From Gymnothorax reevesii (taxonomy: Eukaryota; Chordata; Actinopteri; Anguilliformes; Muraenidae), in contig CM056583.1 in the NCBI GenBank assembly GCA_029721435.1, positions 85,141,620 through 85,205,619 on the forward strand: a stretch of 64,000 nucleotides of DNA, written 5' to 3'. The translations under genes were made by a program, and so were the position numbers. Below are positions 46,260-58,552 of the stretch, piece by piece; positions within the stretch are counted from its first letter, which is position 1; each line of letters begins with the position of its first letter. The notes beneath the pieces are model-generated. The model was not told where the DNA came from, did not search any database, and saw only the letters and a program-made list of their open reading frames with translations.

Positions 46260-47590
46260 TTGGATTCATATTCCATCGCTGAATGCCCAGTTTGGCATGA
46301 AAGTCTGATACAGAGTTGCTGTCAGCTACTGCTGTCTCATCTCCCCATCCGCTCTCTGCTTTTCCCGACCTGGCAGGGCTGCCCAGTTTTCACCCGGGGT
46401 TTAATCGAATCAGGCTCTGATCGGAACTTTATCCATCTCGGTCTTGTTCACCATCTGAGGGTCCCTACTATCCCTCAACCCTTTCCTCTCCAGTTCTTCT
46501 CTGACAAGGATTGCACTTCCTGACGTTGCTCAGGAAACTCAACTGGTGCACAAACTTACCTCCAGTAAACATACTGTAGAGTTGGAATCATTGCATACCC
46601 AGGTGGTGTTTAGGAGGTCCTGGCTCGAACATCATAAACCTCATGCAGACTGGCCTCCAGGATCAATACTGGAGTGGAGTTTATCTTCTTGTCAAAGTCT
46701 TTTCTTCGTGTAGCTTCCAGCCTTACTGCACCTCCCTCCTCTGATCATCAGAAAGAGCCGTCAGACCTGAAGGGTATTTCCCCATCTATTAAGACCTTTC
46801 CATGGCATTAAACAAAGCTAGAACAACGTCAATTCTGCCTCACAGACCCTATGCTTGTGCCATTGACTCTCTGCCTGAAACATCATCCCCTGTAGTCCTG
46901 TACTCCTCATCCAACTAGGAGTAACAAGCTATGGAGAGATATAGAGATGAGTCCCTAGTTTTCTGAATAATTAAGGCTTTTTCATCGCCAGCCAGAGCTG
47001 GTTTCTTCTTCAGCTAAGAAAGAGGGGTCGCTGCAACCCTGCGTCAACAGGGAACTAGAGGCAACTTTGATTAAGAATAGTTATCCTTCACTTTTGATGT
47101 GGAGGACATGGGCTACTTTGCAGTGCTGCCTGGCTCATGAGGAGGCTCCATTGCCTGACCCTGACCTGGGGGCTTACTCAGCTGCCCTGCTGTCTGTCTG
47201 AGGTCCCTTTGCTGCCCTGCCAGGCTCCTGAGAGTGCTCCACTGCCCTGCCCAAACAATCCTGTCTTCATCTGCTTCCAGGCTCTTCACTACTCATGCCC
47301 TTCATAACATTCGCACTCAATTTTATGTCTCGAGAACTGAACCTGTGTCTTTGGCCCCCCGACAGTTCATTGACTGTGCCCTGCCCTGCCTATGTCATGC
47401 ACTGGATCCTGGGGGTCCGACATGGGGGATGCGGACATCAGTTCCTTGTTGACTGGGAGGGGTTCAGGCCCGAGGAGTGTTCCTGGGTCTTGGAGCGGAA
47501 CATCTGAGACTCCTCCCTGGTTTGTGATTTCCAGTACCAGCATCCTAGGTCTACCACTGGGCCGCCAGGCGGCGCCCATCAGGTTTGGGA
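46260..47590 (+). pseudogene. Decayed Ty3/gypsy retrotransposon (protease and chromodomain remnants)
   Basis: At about 46,390-46,490 there is a retropepsin-like start, LIESGSDRNFIHLGLVHHLR (normally ALIDSGxxxNFI; catalytic Asp replaced). ASSLTAPPSSDHQ occurs around 46,710. From 47,295 the C-terminal integrase/chromodomain end appears: GGCGHQFLVDWEGFRPEECS followed by WVLERNI. RT, RNase H and most of the integrase core are deleted between them. Many stops. Confidence 0.8.
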
Positions 47591-47598
47591 TGGGATAC

Positions 47599-47960
47599 TG
47601 TCACAACCCTTGTGTGAACGCCTTTCATCTCCCTTCCTATTCAACTGTTTATGTCTTGTGCATTCGCTTCTTGGCTGAGATGTGTTTCATGGTTATTTCC
47701 TAATGACTATGAAACATTGTATTTAATTTGTATTTTATCCCCTTGGTTTGAGTCGTAAGCTGCTGGATTGTAATGCGTAATTTGCGGTTTGAACCATTAA
47801 GTATTCATAGTTGTAATTATTTGTTTTATTATGTTTAATTTCATCTAAATCCTGCCAGTTTTTCTTGTACAAACTCTTTGAGCATACCCTCTGTTACAAA
47901 CTAGCCAGAAGTATCCACTTGGAGATCAGTCATGAAAGCCCAAAGGATGTATTCATTGTG
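47599..47960 (+). repeat. Probable 3' LTR of the decayed gypsy element
   Basis: TGTCACAACCCTTGTGTGAA begins directly after a purine-rich stretch (GGTTTGGGATGGGATAC), the usual order for polypurine tract and LTR. The right end and any 5' LTR were not identified, so the end coordinate is approximate. Confidence 0.5.
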
Positions 47961-48770
47961 AGCAAAACACAACAAAACAGGCCTCAGAAAACTGGAGGAG
48001 ATGTGCAATGATTAACATGCGGCAGTAGAGGGAGCTGTATCCGAGGGGCGGTAAAAACGGCACAGGGATCAGAAGCCAGATAGTCAATATAATTCTACAA
48101 TGGCTGAACTGCTTCCAAGAGGGGTTCTGGAGATTGCCAGAGCACAGGAAGATGTCCCTAATAAAGTGCTCACGAGGAGGGATTAATATCTATCTTCACA
48201 TTATTACCAAACACATGGAAAAAGAGCTTAGCTCAATACTAGAAGGTTAGCAAAGACTGAGATGCCACAAGCTAATTACATATACAAGACAATCAAAAAA
48301 GGGGCGAGGCATCCACATGTTCGGGGAAGTGGGGGGATATGACAAGACGACTCAAAACGTGCAGTTCCAGAGAGCTGGAAGCTGGTAATAATGTGAGGTT
48401 CAAGTTGTTGAAAATTTAAGGTTTAAACAGCTAAAAATTTGTTTAAAGCTTCTGAAAATGAAAAGCATTTATGACAGAAGTATATTTTGTCCTTTAACTG
48501 TGATATAAAAAAAATAACAAAAAATAACAAAAATCTTTACACTTTAAAAGGTATGAAAATGCCAAAGGGAAATACTAGTAAAGGTGGTTTTGTACATCAA
48601 AGAAAGTCAAGGGGTTGAAGTGCTTCAAGTAATACTGTATTGACGCTTTGAAAGATTCAAATGCAAATGCTACGCCTGCAATTGAGATCATTGTGACAGA
48701 TAAAACAACTGCCATTTAGACAGTGGACTATTTATACTTGTCAGCTGCTTGACTATACGTAATAAAGGTA
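47961..48770. other. Spacer, nothing recognised
   Basis: No gene or repeat boundary seen. Confidence 0.35.
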
Positions 48771-49029
48771 AACATTGTAAAAACCACAAAGCAATACCAA
48801 TGATTGCATATTGCAGAGGGTGAAGGCTCCACGAGTTCCTTTGGCTGGCGTTAACTTGCGCGACCTCCTGGCTGGTGTGAATCACAATAAAATGGATATA
48901 TTTTCTCAGTTAAAAGAATGGGGCACAAAAGCACAACGGTTATAGTTAATCTGATTCCATGGTAAATTTAGAATACCAAATTTAGTTACACTCTTGTTAA
49001 ATATCTGACTCCAAATTAGAATTAGAATT
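48770..49029 (+). repeat. LTR-like repeat, left half (split by insertion)
   Basis: Matches 4,600-4,790 and the complement of 59,880-60,140. It reads AGAATACCAAATTTAGTTAC then CTCCAAATTAGAATTAGAATT and is interrupted at 49,029. The right half resumes at 55,179. Confidence 0.8.
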
Positions 49030-52000
49030 AAAGCTGCAAGCAGCGTTGAAAGGGCCCTCGCCCCCCTCGCGCACGTTGGGGTGGCAGAAAAATCTTGATG
49101 GCTGCAGGTGTCCATTAAGAGCCATTGGGCACTGCTAGACTGTGTGCAATGTGGTTTCCTGAGGGGAGTGCTAAAATTTTCTAGAGGGCGCTACAATACT
49201 TTGACATACCTGTGTGCAAAATCTACAACAAGGTAATTGTAATGTCAGGCTCCATGAGTGTGTTGATTTTTGTAAATTTTCCAGTATGTTTAGACGATCA
49301 AAGGAGCAATACTTTTAAATATCTGACTGGGGGCGCTATAGAGCCATTATGCCATATTTAGTGCTCATTGATGGATGACATTGAAAAAAATAAGACATTT
49401 ATAATGTTTGCTAGGTTTTTTAAGTTTTGGAGCTTTCTAAGGCCTGAAAACATGAGTTCGTAAAATTTTGGAAAAACACAGGAAATAGCTCATAGCTCAC
49501 TTCCTGTTTATGCAATAAATTTCAAAAAATTAACCATTGCCCATAATGACTAATGGAATGATCACCCCAAATTTCATGAACATTCAAGCACTTTTAACTT
49601 AACATGCCCGTATCTAGAGGGCGCTGTGGAGCCACCTGGCCACTCACTATCTAATATTAGCATATATTTATACTTTGGAGGACAATATTATCAAGCTTGG
49701 AAAGTTTCAGGCAAATCGAATGAAGTATGTGGGAGTAAAAGCAATTTCCTGTTTCATGGCGGGACATCAAAATTCGCCGCGACGCCACGGATACACCGTT
49801 GCATCAATCCAAAAAAGCTTCGCAATTTAACATCAGCAAGGTCTTAAGATATTATTTGCCAAATTTTGAGTTGATTGGATAAAGTCTCTAGGAGGAGTTC
49901 GTTAAAGTACGACACCTGCGAATGGCGAAAAATCTAAAAAAGTTGAAATTTCAATTAAAAATGGAAAACTTCCTGTTGGGTCTACGTCATGGCTCCAAGT
50001 GACTTTTTTTTAGGTCTCAGGATATTCCACTTGTTCACAGAAGTTCATACATGCTGATCAACCACGATGCAAGGGCTGCTTATTTGAAATTTTCCAGGGG
50101 GCGCTATAATGCCATTTTTGCCAAGCCTATATAAAAATTTTTTATTATTGTAATAGGAATGATAGGCTTTAGAGTTGTACAAAATTTTGTGAGTTTTTGA
50201 GCATGCTGAGACCCTCAAAAGGGCAATTCTTTCAAAAATCTGATTGGGGGCGCTATAGAGCCATTATGTCACATTTACTGCCATATTCTGTCTCAAATTG
50301 AAGACAATCAGACAAATAAAATTTTTGCAAAGTTTTGCAAGTTTTTGAGTATGGTAATACCTCCAAACCTGTGTTCGTAATATTTGTAATAACGCAGGAA
50401 ATGGCTCATAGCTCACTTCCTGTTTGGTTAAAAAATTTCAAAAAAATAATTACAGCCCAAAAAAACACATGCAATTGTCACGCCAAATTTCATGAACATT
50501 GAAGCACTTTTATCTCAACATGGCCGTGTCAAGAGGGCGCTGTGGAGCCACCTGACCACACCCAATCTAATATCAACATATATAGGTATATCTGGAAGTA
50601 GACTCTTATCAAGCCTGTGAAGTTTCGCGCAAATCTCACAAAGCATGTGCGCGTAAAACCAACTTCCTGTTTCATGGCGGAACATCGAAATTCGCCGCGA
50701 CGCCACGGATACAAAGTTCGATGAATCCAAAAAAGCTTCGCAATTTAACATCGACCAGGTCTTACAAAGTCATATGCGAAATTGTAAGTTGATCGGATAA
50801 AATCTCTAGGAGGAGTTCGTTAAAGTACGACGCCTGTGAATGGCAAAAAATTAAAAAAAATTGCAAATTCAATTAAAAATGGCGGACTTCCTGTTGAGTC
50901 TAGGTCATGGCACTTAGAGACTTTTTTTTAGGTCTTGGCATAATACACATGTCCACCGAATTTTGTACATGCAGGTTAAACACACTGCGAGGGCTGCTTC
51001 ATTGAAATTTTCTAGGTGGCGCTGTAATGCAATTTTGCCATATCCATCCGTAAGCCCCACTTTCTAGTAAAGAGTATGACCAGCTTAATATGTTTGCAAA
51101 GTTTCGTGAGTTTTCGAGCATGCTGATGCCCTCAAAAATGCAATTATGTATTAGGGGGCGCAATAGAGCCACCATAACACACCCAGTGCCAAATGAGATA
51201 TTGAATCAAAGAAATTCATATTTTCAATCTATGAGCCAAGTTAGGTGTGTTTTCGAGAATGATAAGGCCCTCAAAAATGTGTTCGTAAAATCTGAAAAAA
51301 CGCAGGAAATGGCTCATAGCTCACTTCCTGTGAGGCAAAAAAATTTCAAAAAAATTGACAAAAAAATTTATGATGACTGCTATGACCCTATCGAATTTCG
51401 TGAGAATCCGAGCAAGTGCGTTCCAAAATGGCCGCGTGTTTGGTGGCGCTATAGAGCCACTGGGGCATGTCCAAGCAAAAAAATAATAATATTTTGCAAT
51501 TTTCACCACGACTGACGTGTCGGCAAATTTTTGTGAGTTTTCGTGCATGGCAAAGCCCTCAAAATGCGTTCTCGTAGCAGAATAAAAAGAAGAAGAAGAA
51601 GAAGAAGAAGAATTAAAGCTGCAAGCAGCGTTGAAAGGGCCCTCGCCCCCCCTGTGCACATTGTGGTGGCAGCAAGATCTTGATTGCTGCAGGTGTCCAT
51701 TCAGAGCCATTGGACACAGCTGGACCGCGTACAATGTGGTTTCCTGATGGGAGTGCAAAAATTTTCTGGAGGGCGCTATGATACCATTTTGACTTGCCTG
51801 TGCACAAAATCTACAACACAGTAATCGTAATACAGGGCTCCATGAGTGTTTCGATTTTTGTAAATTTTCCAGCATGTTTAGACTTTTAAAAGAGCAATTC
51901 TTTTATAAATATTATTGGGGGCGCTATAGAGCCATTGTGCCCCATTTAGTGCCAATTGATGGATGTATTGAAGAGAATAAGACAGTTCTAATTTTTGGAT

Positions 52001-55000
52001 GGTTTTGCAAGTTTTGGAGCATTCTAAGGCCTTAAAACGTGTGTTCGTAAAATTTGGAAAAACGCAGGAAATAGCTCATAGCTCTCTTCCTGTTTGGCAA
52101 AAAAATTTCAAAAAATTAACAATTGCGGAGAATGACTAATGCAATGATCATACCAAATTTCATGAACTTTCAAGCACTTAGATCTGAACATGGCCATATC
52201 TAGAGGGCGCTGTGGAGCCACCTGGTACCTCCTGATATAAAATAAGCATATATCTATACTTGGGCGGACAATTTTATCAAGCTTGGAAAGTTTCAGGCAA
52301 ATCCCACAAAGTATGTGGAATTGAAAGCAACTTCCTGTTTCATGGCAGGACATCAAAATTCGCCGTGACGCCACAGATGCATCGTTCGATGAAATCAAAA
52401 AAGCTTCGCAATTTAATGTCAGCAAGGTTTTTAGATATTATATGCCAAATTTTAAGTTGATCGGATAAAATCTCTAGGAGGAGTTCGTTAAAGTACGACA
52501 CCTGTGAATGGCAAAAAAAATTTTAGAAAGTTGCAATTTCAATTAAAAATGGCAGCCTTCCTGTTGGGTCTAGGTCATGGCACCTAGAGACTTTTTTTGT
52601 AGGTCTCGGCATATTCCACATGTCTACTGAATTTCATACATGTGGGTTTATCGGGCTGCGAGGGCTGCTTATTTGAAATTTTCCAGGGGGCGCTATAATG
52701 CCATTTTTGCCACGCCTATTTGTAAATTTTTTATCAGTGTAATAGGAATGATGGTCTTTAAAATTGTACAAAATTTTGTGAGTTTTTGAGCATGCTGAAA
52801 CCCTCAAAAGGGTAATTCTTTTAAAAATCGTATTGGGGGCGCTATAGAGCCATGATGCCTCATTCACTGCCAATTTTTGTTTCAAATTGAAGACAATGTA
52901 ACAAATAAAATTTTAGCTAAGTTTTGCAAGTTTTCGAGTATGCTAAGGCCTTCAAATGTGTGTTCATAAAATTTGGAATAACGCAGGAAATGACTCATAG
53001 CTCACTTCCTGTTTGGCCAAAAAATTTCAAAAAAATCAGCACTGCCCAGAAAACCAAATGCAATGATCTGACCGAATTTCATGAACATTCAAGCACTTTT
53101 ATATCAACATGGCCGTGTCAAGAGGGCGCTGTAGATCCACCTGACCACACCCACTCCAATATCAACAAATAGGTATATTTGGAATTAGACTATCATTAAG
53201 CCTGTAAAGTTTCATGTAAATCTCCCAAAGCATATTCTCATAAAATAAACTTCCATTTTCATGGCGGAACATCGAAATTCGCCGCGACGCCACAGATACA
53301 AAGTTCGATGAATCCAAAAATGCTTCGCAAATAACATCGACGACGTCTTTCAATGTCATATGCCAAATTTTAAGTTGATCAGATAAAATCTCTGGGAGGA
53401 GTTTGTTAAAGTACGACACCTGTGAATGGCCAACAATCCAAAAAAGTTGCAATTTCAATTAAAAATGGTGGACTTCCTGTTGAGTGTAGGTCATGGCACC
53501 AAGAGAATTTTTTGTAGGTCTCGGCATATTCCACATGTCTACCGAATTTCATACATGTAGGTTAACCAGGCTGCGAGGGCTGCTTATTTAAAATTTTCCA
53601 GGGGGCGCTATAGTGACATTTTTGCCATGTATATATATAAGTTTTTTGTCAGAATAATACAAATGATGGTCTTTATACATTTACAAAATTTTGTGAGTTT
53701 TAGAACATGCTGAGACCCTCAAAATGGCAATTCTTTTTAAAATCTGATTGGGGGCGCTATAGAGCCATTGTGCCAAATTTAGTGTAAATTGATATATAAA
53801 ATTGAAGATAATAAGACAATTATAATTTGTGCAACTTTTTGCAAGATTTCGAGTATTCTAAAGCATCCGAACATGTGTTTATAAAATTTGGAAAAACGCA
53901 GGAAATGGCGCATAGCTCACTTCCTGTTTGGCCAAAAAATTTCAAAAAAATTAAAATAACTCGACATGAACAATGCAATGATCACACCAAATTTAATGAA
54001 CATTCAAGCACTTTTATCTCAACATAACCGTTTCAAGAGGGCGCTGTGGAGCCACCTGACCACACCCAATCTAATATCAACATATAGGTCTACTTGGAAG
54101 TGGACTCCTATAAAGCCTGTTAAGTTTCGCGCAAATTTTACAAAGCATGTGCGCGTAAAACCAACTTCCTGTTTCATGGCGGAACATCGAAATTCGCCGC
54201 GACGCCACGGACACAAAGTTCAATGAATCCAAAAAAGCTTCACAATTTAACATCGACAAGGTCTTAAGATGTTAAATTCAAAATTTTAAGTTGATCGGAT
54301 AAAATCTCTAGGAGGAGTTCGTTAAAGTACGAAGCCTGTGAATGGAAAAAAATTGAAATAATTTGCAAATTCAATTAAAAATGGCGGACTTCCTGTTGAG
54401 TCTAGGTCATGGCACCTAGAGACTTTTTTTTAGGTCTTGGCATAGTACACATGTCCACCGAATTTTGTACATGTAGGTCAAACATGCTGCGAGGGCTGCT
54501 TCATTGAAATTTTCTAGGTGGCGCTGTAATGCAATTTTGCCACATCCATCTGTAAACACTAAATCCTAGTTATAAGTAAGACCTGCTTAATATGTTTGCA
54601 AAGTTTTGTGAGTTTTCAAGCATGCTGAGGCCCTCAAAAATGCAATTATGTATTAGGGGGCGCTATAGAGCTACCATATCACACCCAGTGCCAAATGAGA
54701 TATCGAATCAAAGAACGTAATATTTCTAGTCTATGAGCCAAGTCTGGTGAGTTTTCGAGTATGATAAAACCCTCAAAAATGTGTTCGTAAAATCTATAAA
54801 AACGCAGGAAATGGCTCATAGCTCACTTCCTGTGAGGCAAAAAAATTTCAAAAAAATTTACAAAAAAATCTATGATAACTACTATGACTCTATAAAATTT
54901 CGTGAGAATCCGAGCAAGTGCGTTCCAAAATGGCCGCGTGTTTGGTGGCGCTATAGAGCCACCGGGGCATGTCCAAGCACAAAAATAATAATACTTTGCA

Positions 55001-55178
55001 ATTTTCACCACGACTGACGTGTGGGCAAATTTTTGTGAGTTTTCGTGCATGGCAAAGCCCTCAAAAATGCGTTCTCGCAGCAGAATAAAAAGAAGAAGAA
55101 GAAGAAGAAGAAGAAGAAGAATAATAAAAATCCCATCAAAAACAATAGGTTCCTGGCACCGGTCGGTGCTCGGGCCCT
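49030..55178. mobile_element. 6.1-kb tandemly structured repeat element with 10-bp target duplication
   Basis: The ends are AAAGCTGCAAGCAGCGTTGA and GGTCGGTGCTCGGGCCCT. The direct repeat AATTAGAATT flanks it (49,020-49,029 and 55,179-55,188), and the host repeat is continuous if it is removed. Inside, a ~0.91-kb unit recurs. GGGGGCG-CTATAGAGCC (with small changes) lies at 49,328, 50,246, 51,154, 51,916, 52,834, 53,750 and 54,655. Other shared words are GCAGGAAATGGCTCATAGCT, AGGAGGAGTTCGTTAAAGTA and GGCGGACTTCCTGTTG. At 51,615 the terminus AAAGCTGCAAGCAGCG appears again after a (GAA)n tract, so there are two head-to-tail copies with three and four units. No credible ORF; the class is not assigned. 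Confidence 0.85.
51588..51614 (+). repeat. (GAA)n microsatellite, end of first copy
   Basis: AGAAGAAGAAGAAGAAGAAG followed by AATT then the start of the second copy. The second copy ends with a similar tract at 55,090-55,122. Confidence 0.85.
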
Positions 55179-55292
55179 AATTAGAATTTATAGTTTAGGG
55201 ACACGTGTGAATCTCAGGTTGATTATACCTCAAACTCTTAGAAGACAACTGCCGTCACTCCATTAATGTTCCCGGGTTTTAACACCATTGGC
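55179..55292 (+). repeat. LTR-like repeat, right half (split by insertion)
   Basis: Continues from 49,029: ATTTATAGTTTAGGGACACG and GTGAATCTCAGGTTGATTAT match the complement of 59,740-59,880. It fades near TTCCCGGGTTTTAACACCAT. Confidence 0.75.
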
Positions 55293-56564
55293 TCTAAATT
55301 TGTAGACCAGGCGCAGGCGTGGCGAATGGAGGGTGCGCCGCGCCAACGGGGTGTGTCCAGGCGTATGTTGCAATTTCGTGCCCGGCGTAGCCTGGCGCAA
55401 GTACTCCTCTGTCCCGCCTCTGTCCCTCCTTCCGGTGCAAGTGCCGAAGAAGGCCTGTTTGGGTATAACACAGCCAATTCAAATCTTCACCAATAAAATG
55501 AGCTCCTCTCTTCACCTTTAATGTGTTGGCATATAGAAGCCTCTGTCCTATATCTGCATGATGCGTTAATGTTGCAACTGTTCTTATGCACTTTTGTACG
55601 TCGCTCTGGATAAGAGCGTCTGCTAAGTACCTGTAATGTAATGTAATGCATTTTACTTCGCTGCTTCAAGCATGTTTTCTGCACTGCTTACGTCTATATT
55701 AAGCATTACAAATATGCGTTAGCTGGCTAGCGAGGGCATTCGCGAATTATTACCATTAGCGAACTTGAATGGAATTTCAAAATGAAACTACGTCAGATCA
55801 TTCAAACTTATGAAGTTGGAATGAAATATGACGGTTGCTCATTGGGAAGAGAAACGATGGATAGCGTGTTCCTATTATTACACCCTATTGCTGCTTAAAA
55901 TTTTGGGATTAACATGCATGGACAACAATGCAAGATACATTACACATAAATTTTCAGTATGTGATCTTAACTCAGTACGACATCATAGCAATCAGGCTGT
56001 ATTCTTTTCCCCCACTTAAAACGATAAAACCTAAGTGACAATAATCGTACCCTAGTATTAAGCTGTTGCATACTGGGCGCGAAACAAATTTTTCGTACGA
56101 CAGATTGTGTTGAACGCAGTGTCTACGTGACCGAAAGTCTGACAGGGTTTTATTATATCTCAGTGTCTGACAGTTGCATAGTTTCAATATAACTCAGTTT
56201 TTAATTTATTAAAATCTACTGACTCTTTAAGATATTAAACGTGAATGTTTTGATAAGAGGGCTCAGTTCTTCAAGATGAGAACTGAGAATTTCAATCAAT
56301 GTTTCTGTTTAAGCAATGCTCAATAAAGTGAGTCGACCTTGGCGCGGGACAATTTACAATGCCTCCGTGTCTGACAGCAAAAAAAATAAAGAGGACGATT
56401 AGAACAGATTGATAATGAAAAAAAGAATAAAAAGAAACATTTTATCAACAGAACATCCTCTGAATACTGCGATTTATTTATCCGCAGGTCGTCTTTTTTG
56501 GATGTTCTGTTTGTTGGTGATATATTTTTATTCTTTATTTTGTTATAAATCTGTTCCGAGTAAT
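55293..56564. other. Intergenic with a SINE/LINE-tail fragment
   Basis: At about 55,590-55,652, CGCTCTGGATAAGAGCGTCT followed by GCTAAGTACC and (TGTAA)n is the tail of a widespread fish SINE/LINE family. A GCGCGAAACAAATTTTTCG word near 56,077 is a MITE relative. No gene is supported. Confidence 0.5.
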
Positions 56565-57275
56565 ACTTATTTCGCTTATAAGACCACTTTTAGAATACTC
56601 CACCCAATCTTGGGCCGTATCATCAAAAAAATCTCTCCTTCATATTGAAGGTGTGCAAAGGAGAGCCACTAAGTACATTCTTGGTTATAATGATTGTGTT
56701 GATAGCAATTATAAAGCCCGACTAATGAAGCTTGATCTTTTACCGCTGGGCTACAGACGTGACATATTTGATTGTGTATTCTTGTGCAAATGCTTGAAGG
56801 GGGAATATGACATTAACTGCAACCATTTTGTTTCATTTCAAAATGAGGATACATTTTTAATGAAAATTCCAAAATTTAGGACTGAAACTTTTCGCCATTC
56901 ATATTTTAACAGATTATTTTATTTGTGGAATGCCAGTCACCTCTATCAAATTTCTGATACTACAGCTGCTTTTAAATCGAAGCTATTTCATTTTTATACA
57001 GAAAAGTTCAACAACTATTTTTCTTCTGATGATTCATGTACATGGGTTGGCAAATGTCATTGTTCACGTTGTCGTCTGTCCCTCTGATGTTACTTACACT
57101 TGCTGATAAACTGTCTTATTTTATTATGTATATATGATTTTTTTTTTTTTTTTTTTCCTTCCTTCTCATTGTTCAATTGTCTGTACATGTTGTGGGATGA
57201 TTGCCTCACAATAGGTGCCTTGCCACCTGTGCGATCATTTCCTGACTTCTGTCAAAGCTTAATAAATAAATAAAT
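56565..57275 (+). pseudogene. 5'-truncated LINE copy (C-terminal RT part)
   Basis: From TTTCGCTTATAAGACCACTT it follows 26,739-27,490 almost base for base. The frame 56,653-57,087 encodes QRRATKYILGYNDCVDSNYK through to CHCSRCRLSL with very few replacements. It ends in (AATA)n at 57,262-57,277. Everything 5' of the C-terminal RT region is absent, as expected from incomplete reverse transcription. Confidence 0.92.
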
Positions 57276-57460
57276 AAAATACTTTTACTCTTTGCTGGCT
57301 GCCAGGTATGGAGTATTTTGCATTTTGCGTCGGACAGTCTTCATCGCGCATGCGATAATTTATTCACACTGTCAATGGTCATGGAATTGATTTGCTCACT
57401 GACTATAAGCACTATTTTATCTCTGCTGTGGAAATAAAGCGTGAACCTGTTCAATCCATC

Positions 57461-57670
57461 CAAATTGTCACTGCGTCTTGATGAATATGTGACACCTCCC
57501 CCTACTACGCCGCCACACCCATCTCGCCGCACTTTCGTCTACCAAAGGCTGTGCACAGTGTTGCACCTCACGAATTTACCACTGCGCGGGCTGCGCCAGA
57601 CGAAATTACCATTGCGTGGGCTGCGTCAAGCTACGCCACGCTGCGCTGCACCAGGAAATTAGAGCCCCAT
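57461..57670. repeat. GC-rich dispersed repeat, copy 2 (inverse)
   Basis: Reverse complement of 22,700-22,965, including CTCCCCCTACTACGCCGCCA and GCTACGCCACGCTGCGC. Confidence 0.7.
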
Positions 57671-57729
57671 GTCCGGATCCCACATTCATTGGTTAGATTA
57701 GAGGTTGGAAGTCAGCCATCACTGCACCA

Positions 57730-58552
57730 GCATCTTTTGGTGTGAATACAGCAAACCCAGATTTATGCACGCCCATGGGTTCTTTCAGGGATTTTTAACG
57801 GTTAACTGACTTTTCGTCCATGGGTTTCCTTAAGGCTAAAATCCCAGAACCAGCAATACATAAACCCTTTATATAAATAGATCATGATAGTCTCTCCAAC
57901 TTAATAAAACCAATTCCCATACCGGGCCGCTGACCAGTCAGTCCTCGTTTGGGATTAAACCCCTAGGTATCCGCTGCAACGGGGCTAGAAAGAATGTACA
58001 AGTGTTAAGAGTCAACGAGATCACGCAAGCTTAACAAGAATAACAATAATTCATTCTCCAGGAGGGCAAGAGCTTTAATCAAACAAATCAACGGTAAGCC
58101 AATTATACAAGTTACACACAATTTAGAAAGAGTGAATCAAGTTATACCTGGAGGAAAGCTACACATGCACTAATGTGGGCGGGGAGAGATCGAATACGAT
58201 TCTTCCAGAATGGATTGTTTCTCCTTCCTTGAAGCTAAGCCACATCTTTTATCCAGGCGGCATGGCCATAAACACCCTGGAAGGGGAATCGAATCTGGTT
58301 TTTGGGTGTCCACCATTTGGAGGATGTAATAAAGCGATTTAGCTGAGAGAGGAGAATAGGGCGATTACCCAAGAAGATTCTGACCAATTTTCATGAGTTT
58401 CCAAGAAGGGAATAAACCATAATTTCAAAGGGAATGAAACATACTCCATTCAACTCCTTGGATTCCCCCGAGAATAACAAGACAGAACATGATATGAATA
58501 TGTACTAATATGGTGCAGTTGTCATGAAAAAGCCTTAAGATGTATTAGCCCG
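57730..58552 (+). repeat. LTR-like repeat, plus-strand copy, first part
   Basis: Shares CGCCCATGGGTTC, AACCAGCAATACATAAACCC, TTTATATAAATA and GAATGAAACATACTCCATTC with the family. It is interrupted at about 58,552 by an inverted copy and resumes at about 60,155. Confidence 0.75.

Noticed and set aside
51321..51875. 184-codon minus-strand open frame and many similar short frames in 49-55 kb
   Set aside because: The same short frames recur with every 0.91-kb unit and have no domain; they are by-products of the repeat.
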